DNA from: Synechococcus sp. CC9605
GTDB lineage: Bacteria; Cyanobacteriota; Cyanobacteriia; PCC-6307; Cyanobiaceae
Reading direction: 5' to 3'
DNA length: 64,000 nt
Assembly: GCF_000012625.1 (NCBI RefSeq)
Contig: NC_007516.1
Coordinates: forward strand, 2,356,001-2,420,000
Shown here piece after piece: positions 9,938-22,429 of the stretch (the stretch's first letter is position 1; every line of letters begins with the position of its first letter). The notes below the pieces were generated by a model. That model had not been told where the DNA came from and did no database searches. It saw only the letters and a program-made list of their open reading frames with translations. Made by a program: the position numbers and the translations under genes.

Positions 9938-10467
9938 TCGATCCGGCGGCGGCTGGAGCGCGGCAAAGCCCTGCGGGAGCCCGCTGGATTGGGCGCGGCT
10001 TCGGGCTCCGGACGGGCTGCCGGCTGGGCCGAGCGTGACCAGCGCTGCACCCGGAAGCTCTCGTCCTCCGGCCACTCCCCAGGATCAGCGTTGAACTCCT
10101 GAGCCGTAGGTGGCGTTGATGGGGGCGCTGGAGCCTGAGCTGCTGCTCCGCGGCGACTCCGGCGGGAGATAGCCTCAAGGGGGCGACGGGCGGAACGCAT
10201 CGAACGCGCAGGCTCTGGCAGGCCACGGCCAGCCTCTTGCCAGGGCTCCTGCCAGTCGTCGTCCTCTTCCAGCAGCCACTCGACCTTTTCGCCGACCCAG
10301 CGGCCCACCGAATCGAGATCCAAACCGGAGCGCCGCCCTCCGGGCCGTTTTCCTGGTCGCCGACCGGACACCCCATCAACAAGCTGACGGCCGGTTTCCA
10401 AAAACTGGTCGAGACGGCGATCCCGCTGATCACGGAAACGGTCCAACCGATCGAAACGCTCCTCCAT
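9934..10467 (-). CDS. Hypothetical Arg/Pro-rich protein
   Basis: A 177-residue, highly basic protein. The N-terminus is a charged, probably helical stretch (DRLDRFRDQRDRRLDQFL); a middle acidic patch (WLLEEDDDWQEPWQE) precedes a long Arg/Pro/Ala-rich, probably disordered tail. No catalytic motif is visible. It is the last gene of a minus-strand cluster after the SprT-like gene and a 31-residue ORF, 9 nt after the latter. Function unknown. Confidence 0.65.
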   Translation of the reverse strand: MEERFDRLDRFRDQRDRRLDQFLETGRQLVDGVSGRRPGKRPGGRRSGLDLDSVGRWVGEKVEWLLEEDDDWQEPWQEAGRGLPEPARSMRSARRPLEAISRRSRRGAAAQAPAPPSTPPTAQEFNADPGEWPEDESFRVQRWSRSAQPAARPEPEAAPNPAGSRRALPRSSRRRID

Positions 10468-10476
10468 GTCCTGACG

Positions 10477-10572
10477 TTACCGACGGCGTCGACGCAACCA
10501 CTGTTCCCGCCGTAATCCCAGCAACACAATCACCACACCGCCACACTCCAGAGACAGCCAGAACACCTCCAT
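10477..10572 (-). CDS. Small membrane protein, 31 aa
   Basis: The ATG at 10572 directly follows the stop codon of the SprT-like gene, with no gap. The peptide has a hydrophobic helix (SLECGGVVIVLLGL) followed by a strongly basic tail (RREQWLRRRRR), the usual topology of a small single-pass membrane protein. The next gene starts 9 nt after its stop, so the tight packing supports translation. Function unknown. Confidence 0.5.
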   Translation of the reverse strand: MEVFWLSLECGGVVIVLLGLRREQWLRRRRR

Positions 10573-11148
10573 CTAGCCCTCTGCCTCCACATAACTGAGC
10601 ACGCAGCTGGCATCCCAGCGGCCATGGAAATGCTCGACGCAACAAGCCCGGCAGGCAGCATTACGTGTGCGCCTTCGGCAGGGGGTGCGACGGCCGCAAC
10701 GGGGACAGACCGCCAGCCAGCGGGGCGGCCGGGGCGGCACCGGATAGCTGTGGCGGATGCTCAACTGAAACCGGCTCTGGGCCGCATTGATGGCGGCCAT
10801 TCGGGCCCGGAACAGCGGCCCATGGCTTTCGCGGCGACGCTGCACCAGATCCACCCAAGCGTGGATCATCTCGTGGCAGAGCGTGCTTTCCGTGGCGATC
10901 TGGGGCAACGGCTCGAGCACCGGCCGCGACAAGACAATCTCGCTGCCGCGGCCCTCACCCACCCCGGGGCCACGGCGGTAGAACCCCGCAGTGCGGCTCA
11001 TCCGCCCATCGCTCCAGCGCACCGCCGTCAGCGGCTGGCCCCCATCCACCAGCGCACCGCCGAAATGCTCCCGGTTGAGGCGGTGAAACAACGGCAGCAG
11101 CGGCTGCAAAGGCACAGAACGGGGGGAGGAGATCCGAATCAGCGCCAT
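10573..11148 (-). CDS. SprT-like zinc metalloprotease-family protein
   Basis: A 191-residue SprT/Spartan-like protein. The zinc-protease motif HEMIHAW is at about residues 92-98, and a C-terminal zinc-ribbon pattern CPRCG...CRACC follows. Eukaryotic relatives (Spartan) process DNA-protein crosslinks; the bacterial role is less clear, so a protease function here is inference. It heads a three-gene minus-strand cluster and is divergent from the 11190 gene. Confidence 0.85.
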   Translation of the reverse strand: MALIRISSPRSVPLQPLLPLFHRLNREHFGGALVDGGQPLTAVRWSDGRMSRTAGFYRRGPGVGEGRGSEIVLSRPVLEPLPQIATESTLCHEMIHAWVDLVQRRRESHGPLFRARMAAINAAQSRFQLSIRHSYPVPPRPPRWLAVCPRCGRRTPCRRRTRNAACRACCVEHFHGRWDASCVLSYVEAEG

Positions 11149-11189
11149 CTTGCCGTGGTCAGTCAGACTCGGCCCTGCTTTGAGAGCTG

Positions 11190-13804
<2,615 letters not shown>

Positions 13805-13829
<25 letters not shown>

Positions 13830-14428
13830 AGCGCCCGTCTGGCCGCCCGGCTCACGAGCCAGACCACGGCCAATGTGGAGAGCACTCCCACCACCCGCAG
13901 CACCCAGGTTCCGGCATCGGCCTCACCCCCAAGCACCTCACCGAACCGGGCCACATCCCCAGCCAAGGCTCCCAAGCCGCAGAACAGCAACGTGCCGGGG
14001 AGGATGCCGATCAAGCCGATGCTGTAGTCCCGCAGGCTCACCTCACTGAGGCCATAGGCCAGGTTGAGCAGCGAGAAGGGAAAGGCGGGCGAGAGGCGCG
14101 TCAACAACACCAACTTCAGGCCCTCCTTGCTCACGGCCCGCTCCACCGCCTGCAGCTTGGGGAACTGCTCCAACCGGCGCCGGGCCCAGTCGCGCAGCAC
14201 CGAACGCCCCAGCAGAAACACCACCACCGCCCCGAGGCAGGCCCCAACAAACACCAGGCCACTGCCAAGCCAGGTGCCATAGAGCACCCCGGCCAGCATC
14301 GACGCCCAAACCCCCGGCAGCAGCAGCGTCACCCAGAGGGCATAGAGCGGCATGAACAGCAGAGCCCCAGCGGGGGAGCGCAGCAGCTCCAACACATCCG
14401 GCAGCCAATGCTGAACCAAGGAGATCAA
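13805..14428 (-). CDS. TVP38/TMEM64 (DedA-like, SNARE-associated) membrane protein
   Basis: A 207-residue membrane protein with about five hydrophobic segments. The central family signature is visible: GACLGAVVVFLLGRSVLRD, then LVLLTRLSPAFPFSLLNLAYG, followed by IGILPGTLLFCGLGA. Members are thought to act in membrane lipid movement or homeostasis; the exact role here is unknown. Its 3' end overlaps the end of the small gene after ligA. Confidence 0.88.
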
Positions 14429-14462
14429 GCGGAATCACCCACGCATGGCCTGGAGCATTGCA

Positions 14463-15251
14463 CTAACTCGATGCTGAGGTGTAAAAGCGCAGGGCAAAGA
14501 GCCAGAAGGCCCGCGCCGCGGCAAAAAACAAAGCCGCCAGAGCCAAGCCCGCAAATAGCATTGGTGCGGCAGCCTCACCCAACAGCACCTGAGCCGGAAC
14601 CGTTGTGAGAAACGCCACTGGCAGCACCAGGGTGAACAACAGGCGCAGGGCCGGCGGATAGGCGTTGAGGGGATAACGGCCGGAGGCCAGTAGGGCCCGC
14701 AACACCTCAGTGGCATTCCAGGTTTTGACGAACCAGATGCTGGTGGCAGCAATCAGGAACCAGAGCGAATAAAGAATCAAGCCACCGGCCAGCAGCATCA
14801 CCAACACGGTGAAAAGAGAGGACAGGCTGAACACCACACCGGCCTGATGGCTGCCCCAGGCCAGAAGCCCAAGCCCCAGGCCGATCTCCGGCAGCCCCGC
14901 CGGCGACAGCGTGCGCAGCGACAACCAGAACTGGCTGTCGATCGGCTTGAGCAGCACGAAATCCAAGGTGCCCTCGCGCACATGGGTGACGATCGCCCCG
15001 AGGTTGGGGCGCAACCAGGTGGTGGCCATGCCATCGAACACCGTGTAAAGCCCCTGAACCATCAGGGCCTGGGCCCAGTTCCAGCCCCCCAAAGTCTGAT
15101 CAGGGCCGTAGAACAACGAGAGCAGGAACAGGCTGCCGCTGAGGCTCATCGCCACCGCCAGCAGCTCGATCAGCACGTTGGCCTGATACTCCAGCTGCAC
15201 GGCCACAGCCGTGCCCCAGAAGCGGCTCAGGGTTTGCCAGTAGCGCCCCAT
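14463..15251 (-). CDS. ABC-2 type transporter permease (DUF990-like)
   Basis: A 262-residue multi-pass permease of the ABC-2 exporter type. Hydrophobic segments run throughout, with the REGTLDFVLLKPIDSQFW signature typical of the YadH/DUF990 permeases. ATG at 15251 overlaps the stop of the upstream permease by one base (TGATG). It is the last gene of the three-gene exporter operon (ATPase at 16048-17022, permease at 15251-16048). The substrate is unknown; related cyanobacterial systems are often annotated as multidrug or polysaccharide exporters. Confidence 0.87.
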   Translation of the reverse strand: MGRYWQTLSRFWGTAVAVQLEYQANVLIELLAVAMSLSGSLFLLSLFYGPDQTLGGWNWAQALMVQGLYTVFDGMATTWLRPNLGAIVTHVREGTLDFVLLKPIDSQFWLSLRTLSPAGLPEIGLGLGLLAWGSHQAGVVFSLSSLFTVLVMLLAGGLILYSLWFLIAATSIWFVKTWNATEVLRALLASGRYPLNAYPPALRLLFTLVLPVAFLTTVPAQVLLGEAAAPMLFAGLALAALFFAAARAFWLFALRFYTSASS

Positions 15252-16048
15252 CAGGCCCCCATGGCGCTGTAGCGCCGCACGCCGGCCCGCCATAGCAGCA
15301 GCACCAGCGGCAACAGCAGAGCGATCCAGGCCAGTTGCGCCCCGAAGCCCGCCAACAAATCCACCGGCTGACCCGCCAGCACCCGGGCCGGGAAGTCGAT
15401 CAGGTAGGGGAAGGGCGTCCACTGGGCCAAGGCCCGCACCACCGGCGGAAAGGCCGTTAGCGGTGCCAACAAACCGGAAAGAAACAGGAATGGAATGAAC
15501 TGGAGCCGCTCCAGGGCACTGGCCTTTTCACTCCAGAAGCAGAAGGCCGCAATCAAACTCTGGAACAGGAAAGCAATGGCGAAGGCCATCCAAGTGGCCA
15601 GCCAGGCCAGCAGGAAGCCACCCAACGACGGCAACCAGATGGCCTGGGGCCGCACCGCAAAAAACACCGCTGCAATCAGAGCCGCAAAGGGCAGACGGGT
15701 GAGCTGCTCACCGAGGTGGGCCGCCACGTAACGCCAAAGCGGATGCAGCGGTTGCAGCAGGTAAGGAGAGAGCCGACCCAGCAGGGCGTCTTCCTCGAAG
15801 GCATAGACCACCCACACCACCGAAAACTGGCGCACCAAAAAGGCGCTGAGGAAATAGCGATCCAGGGCCACGCCATCCAGCCCCAACCCCGAGCGCGCGT
15901 CACTGCCGCTCCAGACGCTGAGCATGATGAACGGCAACACACCGGACAAAGCCCAGAGGGCGATCTCGGCGCGGTACTCGAGCATGTGGGCGTACTGGGA
16001 GCCCAGCAAAACCCGGATGATCCGCCGGTTCAGCCCAAAGATCCGCAT
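15251..16048 (-). CDS. ABC-2 type transporter permease
   Basis: A 265-residue permease with about six membrane segments, the partner of the 14463-15251 permease. The conserved LLGRLSPYLLQPLHPLWRY segment matches the sister protein's KPIDSQ region, as expected for a heterodimeric ABC-2 pore. It starts one base inside the ATPase stop and ends one base inside the next start, so the three genes are translationally coupled. Substrate unknown. Confidence 0.87.
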   Translation of the reverse strand: MRIFGLNRRIIRVLLGSQYAHMLEYRAEIALWALSGVLPFIMLSVWSGSDARSGLGLDGVALDRYFLSAFLVRQFSVVWVVYAFEEDALLGRLSPYLLQPLHPLWRYVAAHLGEQLTRLPFAALIAAVFFAVRPQAIWLPSLGGFLLAWLATWMAFAIAFLFQSLIAAFCFWSEKASALERLQFIPFLFLSGLLAPLTAFPPVVRALAQWTPFPYLIDFPARVLAGQPVDLLAGFGAQLAWIALLLPLVLLLWRAGVRRYSAMGA

Positions 16049-17022
16049 CAGACCCGCCCCTGCCGGAACAGCCCACCGATCAGCTCCTCGATCGGTGGAT
16101 CGGTCACATCCAGATCACGCACAGGGAAGCGATCCAGCAGCTGCGCCACAACGGCGGTGAGCTGGTCGCGAGGCACCAACAGCCGCACATCACATCCCTC
16201 CAACTGCTCCAGACGCCCCAACCCCGCCAGGGCATCCGCTGCTACAGGCGTCTCCAACTCAAGCCGCACCTCCCGCTCGGGTGCCAATTGATCAGCCAGC
16301 GCCTCGAGGGGACCGTCGTGGAACAACCGCCCCTGGTGGATCAGCAGCACCCGGGGACACAACGCCGTGATGTCAGCCATGTAGTGGCTGGTGAGCAGCA
16401 CCGTTGCCCCCGTGCGGCGGTTGTACTCCGCCAAAAACTGCCGCACCCGGGCCTGGGCATTCACATCCAGCCCCAGGGTCGGTTCATCGAGGAACAACAC
16501 CTCCGGCTCGTGCAGCAGCGCCGCCAAGAGTTCGGCCTTCATCCGCTGGCCCAGGGAAAGCTTGCGCACCGGCCGGGTGAGTTCCTCCCCCAGCTCCAGC
16601 AGATCGGCCAGCGCGTTGATCCGCCGCCGGGCCACAGCATCAGGAATGCCGTAGACCGCCGCATTCACCCGCAGTGAATCCATCGGCGGCAGGTCCCAGA
16701 GCAGCTGCTGCTTCTGCCCCATCACCAGGGTGATCCGGCGTAAAAACTCTGCCTGACGGCGCTGGGGGCGGTGCCCCGCCACCTGCACCTCGCCGGCGCT
16801 GGGGTGGATCAAGCCACAGAGCATCTTCAAGGTGGTGGTTTTGCCGGCACCGTTGGCACCGAGAAAGCCCACCATCTCCCCGGGCTCAATCCGGAAGGAG
16901 ACGTCCTGCACCGCGGTGACGTCCCGGGTGCGGCGGCGGATGAAATGGCGCAGGGTGCCGGCCAGCCCGGGCTGCTTCTCGGCAACCCGGTAGATCTTGC
17001 TCAGCCCCTCAACCTGAATCAC
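16048..17022 (-). CDS. ABC exporter ATP-binding protein
   Basis: A 324-residue ATPase for the ABC-2 exporter. Walker A is GANGAGKTT, the signature is LSLGQRMKAEL, Walker B is VLFLDEPTLGLD and the switch His is in LLTSHYMAD. The C-terminal extension of about 90 residues is typical of NatA-like subunits. It begins 4 nt after the valS stop on the same strand, so exporter expression may depend partly on valS transcription. Confidence 0.93.
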   Translation of the reverse strand: MIQVEGLSKIYRVAEKQPGLAGTLRHFIRRRTRDVTAVQDVSFRIEPGEMVGFLGANGAGKTTTLKMLCGLIHPSAGEVQVAGHRPQRRQAEFLRRITLVMGQKQQLLWDLPPMDSLRVNAAVYGIPDAVARRRINALADLLELGEELTRPVRKLSLGQRMKAELLAALLHEPEVLFLDEPTLGLDVNAQARVRQFLAEYNRRTGATVLLTSHYMADITALCPRVLLIHQGRLFHDGPLEALADQLAPEREVRLELETPVAADALAGLGRLEQLEGCDVRLLVPRDQLTAVVAQLLDRFPVRDLDVTDPPIEELIGGLFRQGRV

Positions 17023-17026
17023 CGAA

Positions 17027-19771
17027 TCAGCTCAGATCCGCCAGGCGCTTGCGCGCCAGATCGGCCTGGGCCTGCTTCTCGTCGAGGTTGGCCTGGCATT
17101 CCGCCACCACTTCCGGCGGGGCCTTGTCGGCGAAGTTGGGGTTGCCCAGCCGGCCCACCAGGCCCTTGATCTCCTTCTCGGCCTTGGCGATGTCTTTCTC
17201 CAGGCGCCCCTTGAGCGCATCGAGATCCACAAGGCCTTCGATTGGCAGCAGCACCTGCAGCTCACCGCTCACCCCCGCCAGGGCCTTGGTCACCGGAGCC
17301 GCATCAGCTTCCTCCGGCGCCATCACCGCCACCGACTCGGCCCGAGTCAACGCCGTGATGTCGGCCGTGCCCTTGGTGAGCACAGCCGCCAGCTCGCCGC
17401 GGCCGGTGACAAAGCGCACCGGTACTGACTGAGAAGGCTTGAGTCCCGCCACCGCACGCAGGTTGCGCACCACACGAATGGCGCCGATGAGTTCAGCGAA
17501 GGAGGCTTCAAGGTCATCGTTGAGGGCCGCTTCATCCACAGCCGGCCAAGGCTGCAGGGCCAGGAACGTGGTCTCCGGCTCACCGGTAACGCTGTGCCAG
17601 AGCTCCTCGGTGAGGTGGGGCATCAACGGGTGCAGCATTAGATGCATCTGGCTGATCACCTTGGCCAGCACCTGCTTGGCCACCCGCTGATCAGCCAGGG
17701 CCTCAGCTGAAGGGTTCTCACCGGGATTGAGCCGGCGCTTGCTCAGCTCCAGATACCAGTCGCAGACGTCGTTCCAGGCGAACTCATAGAGGCCCTTAGC
17801 CGCTTCACCCAGGCCGTAGCTGCTGTAGCGCTCGGCCGTCTCCCGACTCACCCGGGCCAGACGGGAGAGGATCCAGCGGTCCGCCAGCTGCAGGGCTGCG
17901 GGATCGGGATCCCCGAGTTGGGCCGGCGTTTCGCCGCCCAGGTTCATCAAGGCGAAGCGGGTGGCGTTCCAGAGTTTGTTGGCGAAGTTGCGCGAGGCCT
18001 CCACCGTGGCGGAGGTGTCCTTCTTGCGGTCGTAATCGAGGCGGATGTCCTGACCTGCACCGGCCACCTCCCGCACTAGGGCGAAACGCAGGGCATCGGT
18101 GCCGTAGCGGTCGATCAGCAGCAGCGGATCGATGCCGTTTCCGGCACTTTTGCTCATCTTGCGGTTCTGCTCATCCCGCACCAGGCCGTGGATGTAGACG
18201 TCCTGGAAAGGCATCTCGCCAGTAAAGGCGCCGGCCATCATCGTCATCCGGGCCACCCAGAAAAAGATGATGTCGAAGCCCGTCACCAGGGTGCTGGTGG
18301 GGTACCAGCGCTGCAGGTCGGCGCTGTCAGCATCGGGCCAACCCAGGGTGGAGAAGGGCCAGAGGCCGCTGGAGAACCAAGTGTCGAGCACGTCTTCGTC
18401 CTGCTCGATCTCCGCCGCCGCGCCGAACGCCGCCTTGGCTTTCTCCAGGGCTTCGGCTTCGTTGCGGGCCACTACATAAGGTGTGGTGTCGGTGTACTTG
18501 CCGCCGGTCTCGCTGATCACGAACCAGGCTGGGATGCGATGGCCCCACCAGAGCTGGCGGCTGATGCACCAGTCGCGGATGTCGGTGAGCCAGTCGCGGT
18601 AGACCTTCTCCCAGCGCTCGGGGATGAAGCGGGGATCCTGCTTCTCGAGGGCCTCACGGCAGCGGGCCGCCAGGGGCTCAGTTTTGACAAACCACTGGGT
18701 GGAGAGCAGCGGCTCCACCGGCACCTTGCCGCGATCGGAATAGGGAACGCTGTGGCGGTAGTCCTCCACCTTCACCAGCAGGCCCAGCTCCTCCAGGCCA
18801 GCCACCACGGCCTTGCGGGCCTCAAAGCGATCCAGCCCCTCAAACTGGCCGGCCTCTTTGTTCATGGTGCCGTTCTTGCGCATCACCGTGATCTGGGGCA
18901 GACCGTGGCGCTGGCCAATGGCGAAATCATTGGGGTCGTGGGCCGGCGTCACCTTGACGCAGCCGGTGCCGAACTCCTTCTCCACGTGATCGTCGGCCAC
19001 GATCGGAATCTCACGGCCCACGAATGGCAGTGTGAGGGTCTGGCCCACCAGGTGGGCGTAGCGCTCGTCGGTGGGATTCACCGCCACAGCCGTGTCACCC
19101 AACATCGTTTCGGGTCGGGTGGTGGCCACCTCCAGGTGGCCGTCGCCGCTGCTGAGTGGATAACGGAAATGCCAGAGGTGGCCGTCCACCTCTTTCATCT
19201 CCACCTCCAGATCGCTCACCGCCGAACCGGAGGCGGGGCACCAGTTCACCAGGTACTCACCGCGGTAGATCAGCCCCTGCTCGTGCAGGCGCACGAAGGC
19301 CTCCTTCACCGCCTCACTCAGGCCCTCATCCAGGGTGAAGCGCTGGCGCTTCCAATCCACGGAATAGCCCAGGCGCCGCAGCTGGCCCACGATCCTGCCA
19401 CCGCTTTCGGCCTTCCACTGCCAGGCCCGCTCCAGGAACGCCTCACGGCCAAGGTCGTGGCGGGTCTTCCCCTCCTCCTTCAGCTGCTTCTCAAGGATCG
19501 TCTGCACCGCGATCGAAGCGTGGTCGGTGCCAGGCAGGCAGAGCACGTTCTTACCCGCAAGGCGCTGGTAGCGCACGATCGTGTCGATCAGAGCTGTGTT
19601 GAAGGCATGGCCCATGTGGAGGCTACCGGTCACATTCGGCGGCGGAATCACCACGGAGAACGGTTCACCGGGGGCCTTCGGGTCGGGATGAAACGCTCCC
19701 TGGTCCTCCCAGGCCTGCTGCCAGCGGGCCTCCGTGCCAGCCGGGTCGTAGGTCTTGGCCAGTTCGGGCAC
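17027..19771 (-). CDS. valS: Valyl-tRNA synthetase
   Basis: A 914-residue class I synthetase charging tRNA-Val. The HIGH motif appears as SLHMGHAF near residue 51 and KMSKS as RKMSKSAGN near residue 560. The editing domain, anticodon-binding domain and C-terminal coiled coil ([19 protein letters not shown]) are all present. Length is normal. Its substrate tRNA-Val(UAC) is the integration target of the element at 29.5-44.2 kb. Confidence 0.98.
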   Translation of the reverse strand: MPELAKTYDPAGTEARWQQAWEDQGAFHPDPKAPGEPFSVVIPPPNVTGSLHMGHAFNTALIDTIVRYQRLAGKNVLCLPGTDHASIAVQTILEKQLKEEGKTRHDLGREAFLERAWQWKAESGGRIVGQLRRLGYSVDWKRQRFTLDEGLSEAVKEAFVRLHEQGLIYRGEYLVNWCPASGSAVSDLEVEMKEVDGHLWHFRYPLSSGDGHLEVATTRPETMLGDTAVAVNPTDERYAHLVGQTLTLPFVGREIPIVADDHVEKEFGTGCVKVTPAHDPNDFAIGQRHGLPQITVMRKNGTMNKEAGQFEGLDRFEARKAVVAGLEELGLLVKVEDYRHSVPYSDRGKVPVEPLLSTQWFVKTEPLAARCREALEKQDPRFIPERWEKVYRDWLTDIRDWCISRQLWWGHRIPAWFVISETGGKYTDTTPYVVARNEAEALEKAKAAFGAAAEIEQDEDVLDTWFSSGLWPFSTLGWPDADSADLQRWYPTSTLVTGFDIIFFWVARMTMMAGAFTGEMPFQDVYIHGLVRDEQNRKMSKSAGNGIDPLLLIDRYGTDALRFALVREVAGAGQDIRLDYDRKKDTSATVEASRNFANKLWNATRFALMNLGGETPAQLGDPDPAALQLADRWILSRLARVSRETAERYSSYGLGEAAKGLYEFAWNDVCDWYLELSKRRLNPGENPSAEALADQRVAKQVLAKVISQMHLMLHPLMPHLTEELWHSVTGEPETTFLALQPWPAVDEAALNDDLEASFAELIGAIRVVRNLRAVAGLKPSQSVPVRFVTGRGELAAVLTKGTADITALTRAESVAVMAPEEADAAPVTKALAGVSGELQVLLPIEGLVDLDALKGRLEKDIAKAEKEIKGLVGRLGNPNFADKAPPEVVAECQANLDEKQAQADLARKRLADLS

Positions 19772-19859
19772 GGATAGATCAGCGGTTCAGCCGGCCATGC
19801 TCGCAAAGCCCTGTCCACTGAGGCCAATCTCACTACCATCAGCCCAATGATTTGATGGC

Positions 19860-21110
19860 ATGGGCGCAATCCGGATCGAGCATCTGGCCCTTGGGATTGC
19901 GCTGACCGGCTTCTGCGCAGGCTGCAGCAGCTGGCTTCCACCGACTGTGGTGAAGGTGGTTCGCACAACTAATAATTCGGACACCATCTCCAGCAAGGAC
20001 TACGAGCGTCTGCGGGAGGTCACCGAAGACGCTATCGATCACATCAAAAGCGTGGACCCCCACATCCTCCCGCGACTGACGCTGTCCTCGCAGAAAAATT
20101 TTGTAGATGAGATTGAAGATCAAACCCGCAGCGGCTTTGGCCCGGATCTGCTGATCACCGATAGCGAAACAGCCCTCGATCTGTACAAACGCAAGTTGGT
20201 GGATCCGCTTGAACTTTCACTTGAAGATCGCGCCGACACACCTGATTATTTATTCGACCTAGTTACTGCCGACGACGGGCAACTGGTGGGTCGTCCAGTG
20301 AACCAATTCGTCCAACTGGCCTGCTTCAACAAGGAGCGATTGAGCTCTCCTCCCCAGACTCTACAGGAGATGCAACAAGAGAGCGAAGACAACAACTTCG
20401 GCATGGCCCTTCAACTGAAAGATCTGTTCTGGAGCGCAGAAGCATTTGATGCTGCTGAAGCGATGGAAGCCGCCCTCTCGAAGCTCCCACCAGATACCAA
20501 TCGCCAAGCCAACGTGACCAAGTGGTTGCACTGGCTGGAGCACGCGAGTTATCAGCAAAACATCCGTTTCCTCAATGATCAGCGCAGTCTTCGCCAAGCC
20601 TTGGTGGCTGGAGATCTGGATTGGATCACCTGCTGGAGCGGGAGCCTACGGGAATTAAGAGAAACCATGGGCGAGAAGCTTGCCCTAGCTCCGCTCCCAA
20701 AAGGACCGTCCACCAAGCTCAAAGCCGCCACCAAACTTCAGGTGTGGTCCCTGGGTCGCAACTCCAGCCGCAAGCAGCGGGAAAAAGCTCTGGTGATGAT
20801 CGACTTCATCACCAAACCCTGGGCGCAAAAGACCTATGCCCTTGCCGGACGCAATTCACTGCCAGTGAATCGGAAAGCCGCAAAAATTGTTGCCGCAAAA
20901 ATCCCAGGGGGGACTGAAGCCCTGATGACGTACGCACAACAATCGCTGCAGGAAAACGCCGCCAAAGGGCAAGCAAAAGCGCGCGTGTTCCGCGATCCAG
21001 AGCGCTATGAGGCCATCTCCGATGCTCTGTTTGACACCATCTACGACGTCAACTCCCCTGAGCAATCAACTCAAAAAATCCTCAAGAGTTTGCGGGAGAG
21101 CGACTCATGA
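19860..21110 (+). CDS. Extracellular solute-binding lipoprotein
   Basis: A 416-residue periplasmic-binding-protein-like lipoprotein. The N-terminus has a hydrophobic signal ending in FCAGCSS, with Cys22 as the probable lipidated residue although the -3 Cys is unusual for a lipobox. The rest resembles the ABC-type sugar/extracellular solute-binding fold (VDEIEDQTRSGFGPDLLITDSETA; PVNQFVQLACFNKERL). No cognate permease or ATPase lies nearby. Instead it overlaps an MscS channel gene by 4 nt, so it may serve as a sensing or gating partner (inference). Confidence 0.78.
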   Translation: MGAIRIEHLALGIALTGFCAGCSSWLPPTVVKVVRTTNNSDTISSKDYERLREVTEDAIDHIKSVDPHILPRLTLSSQKNFVDEIEDQTRSGFGPDLLITDSETALDLYKRKLVDPLELSLEDRADTPDYLFDLVTADDGQLVGRPVNQFVQLACFNKERLSSPPQTLQEMQQESEDNNFGMALQLKDLFWSAEAFDAAEAMEAALSKLPPDTNRQANVTKWLHWLEHASYQQNIRFLNDQRSLRQALVAGDLDWITCWSGSLRELRETMGEKLALAPLPKGPSTKLKAATKLQVWSLGRNSSRKQREKALVMIDFITKPWAQKTYALAGRNSLPVNRKAAKIVAAKIPGGTEALMTYAQQSLQENAAKGQAKARVFRDPERYEAISDALFDTIYDVNSPEQSTQKILKSLRESDS

Positions 21111-22429
21111 TCACCGAAGTCAGCTCCGAGACCACGACCTGGCTTGGCTACCTGCAACGCGGTTCCGTGCTCATTCAGGTGGGACTATTCGTTGCCGCCA
21201 TCAGCAGCGAATCCCTGGTCAAGCGCAAACTCAACAGCCCCCTGATCGCCAGCCTGACCCATCTGATCGTGCCGGCGGCGCTCCTCATCAGCGCCAGCGT
21301 GTTGACCCTGGCCGGCATCACAGCAGGCTTTCTGCAGTACCTGGCGCTGCTCTGGGTGCTGTGGCGCTGCGTGGAACCCACCAAGCAGCTAATCCTCGGC
21401 CGCTTCCCCAAAGTGCCTGTGGAAGAGATCGATAAATCGTTCTTCCGACCGGTGTTGCTGGTGATGTCGATCCTCACCTTCTTCCAGATGCTCGGGAGCA
21501 GGGAATCGTTATCGCTGATTTCCCTTGGTGACGTGTTCGGGGTAACACTCACCATCGGCAAATTGTTCACCGCCCTGGTGATCGTTTACCTGGTCATTGC
21601 CCTGGCCAGCCGGCCTGCGGCCTTCGCCGCCTGGCTGGGGGGCAGCTTCTTCGGCATCAAGCCCCAGGGCCGCAAGGCAATGGAAGTCATACTTCGTTAC
21701 TCGGTGATCGGCGTCGGCGTGATGGGGGTGGCGTACTACATCGGCATCAATGGCACCGCCCTGGTGGCCGTGGCCGGGGGCCTCTCGGTGGGCATTGGCT
21801 TCGGCATCAAGGAGATCATCTCTAACTTCATCAGCAGCCTCTGGCTGTTGTTCGAAGGATCGGTGCGCCCTGGCGAGATCCTGATGATCAACGGCGACCC
21901 CTGCACCGTGCGCAAGCTGGGATTACGGGCCACCCAGTTGCGCCGCGGCCGCGATGGAGCGGAACTGCTGATTCCCAACCAGAACTTCTTCACCCAGGAG
22001 GCGGAGTCGTACACCGCGGAGGAAACCTCACGTCGCGATGAGGTAGTGGTGGGGGCGGCTTATCACCATGAACCCAGTCAGGTGATCGGGGTCCTGGAGG
22101 AGGTCGCCCGTCAGCACAAGAAGGTGCTGGAGTACCCACCACCGCAGGCGTTCACGGTGGATTTCGCCGATTCGTCGATCAATTACAAGCTGCTCTTCTG
22201 GGTACGCAATCCCCTGGAAGCCTTTGCTGTGGGCAGCGATCTGCGGCAAGCCATCTGGACGTCGTTCGACAAGAACGGCATCGGCATCCCCTTCCCGCAG
22301 CGGCAGGTGTATCCAATGGAATGGCCGCCCTCCAAGGAGCAAACCCACCGGCTCGGTAGCCCCATCAATCAGCTCCAGCCCGAAGCAAACAGCGATCCAG
22401 CCAACGACTCAGCTGGCGAGTCGCCTTAG
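21107..22429 (+). CDS. Small-conductance mechanosensitive channel (MscS family)
   Basis: A 440-residue channel with four or more N-terminal membrane helices and the MscS core. The pore-lining helix is in ALVAVAGGLSVGIGFGIKEI, followed by the beta domain with GSVRPGEILMINGDPCTVRKLG. The C-terminal cytoplasmic domain ends in a Pro/Asn/Asp-rich tail. It protects against osmotic downshift or acts in ion signalling. It is translationally coupled (ATGA) to the solute-binding lipoprotein and overlaps the convergent oxygenase gene by 21 nt. Confidence 0.93.
   Translation: MITEVSSETTTWLGYLQRGSVLIQVGLFVAAISSESLVKRKLNSPLIASLTHLIVPAALLISASVLTLAGITAGFLQYLALLWVLWRCVEPTKQLILGRFPKVPVEEIDKSFFRPVLLVMSILTFFQMLGSRESLSLISLGDVFGVTLTIGKLFTALVIVYLVIALASRPAAFAAWLGGSFFGIKPQGRKAMEVILRYSVIGVGVMGVAYYIGINGTALVAVAGGLSVGIGFGIKEIISNFISSLWLLFEGSVRPGEILMINGDPCTVRKLGLRATQLRRGRDGAELLIPNQNFFTQEAESYTAEETSRRDEVVVGAAYHHEPSQVIGVLEEVARQHKKVLEYPPPQAFTVDFADSSINYKLLFWVRNPLEAFAVGSDLRQAIWTSFDKNGIGIPFPQRQVYPMEWPPSKEQTHRLGSPINQLQPEANSDPANDSAGESP

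Noticed and set aside
18188-19777. Long plus-strand frame opposite valS
   Set aside because: Antisense shadow; the synthetase motifs lie on the minus strand.
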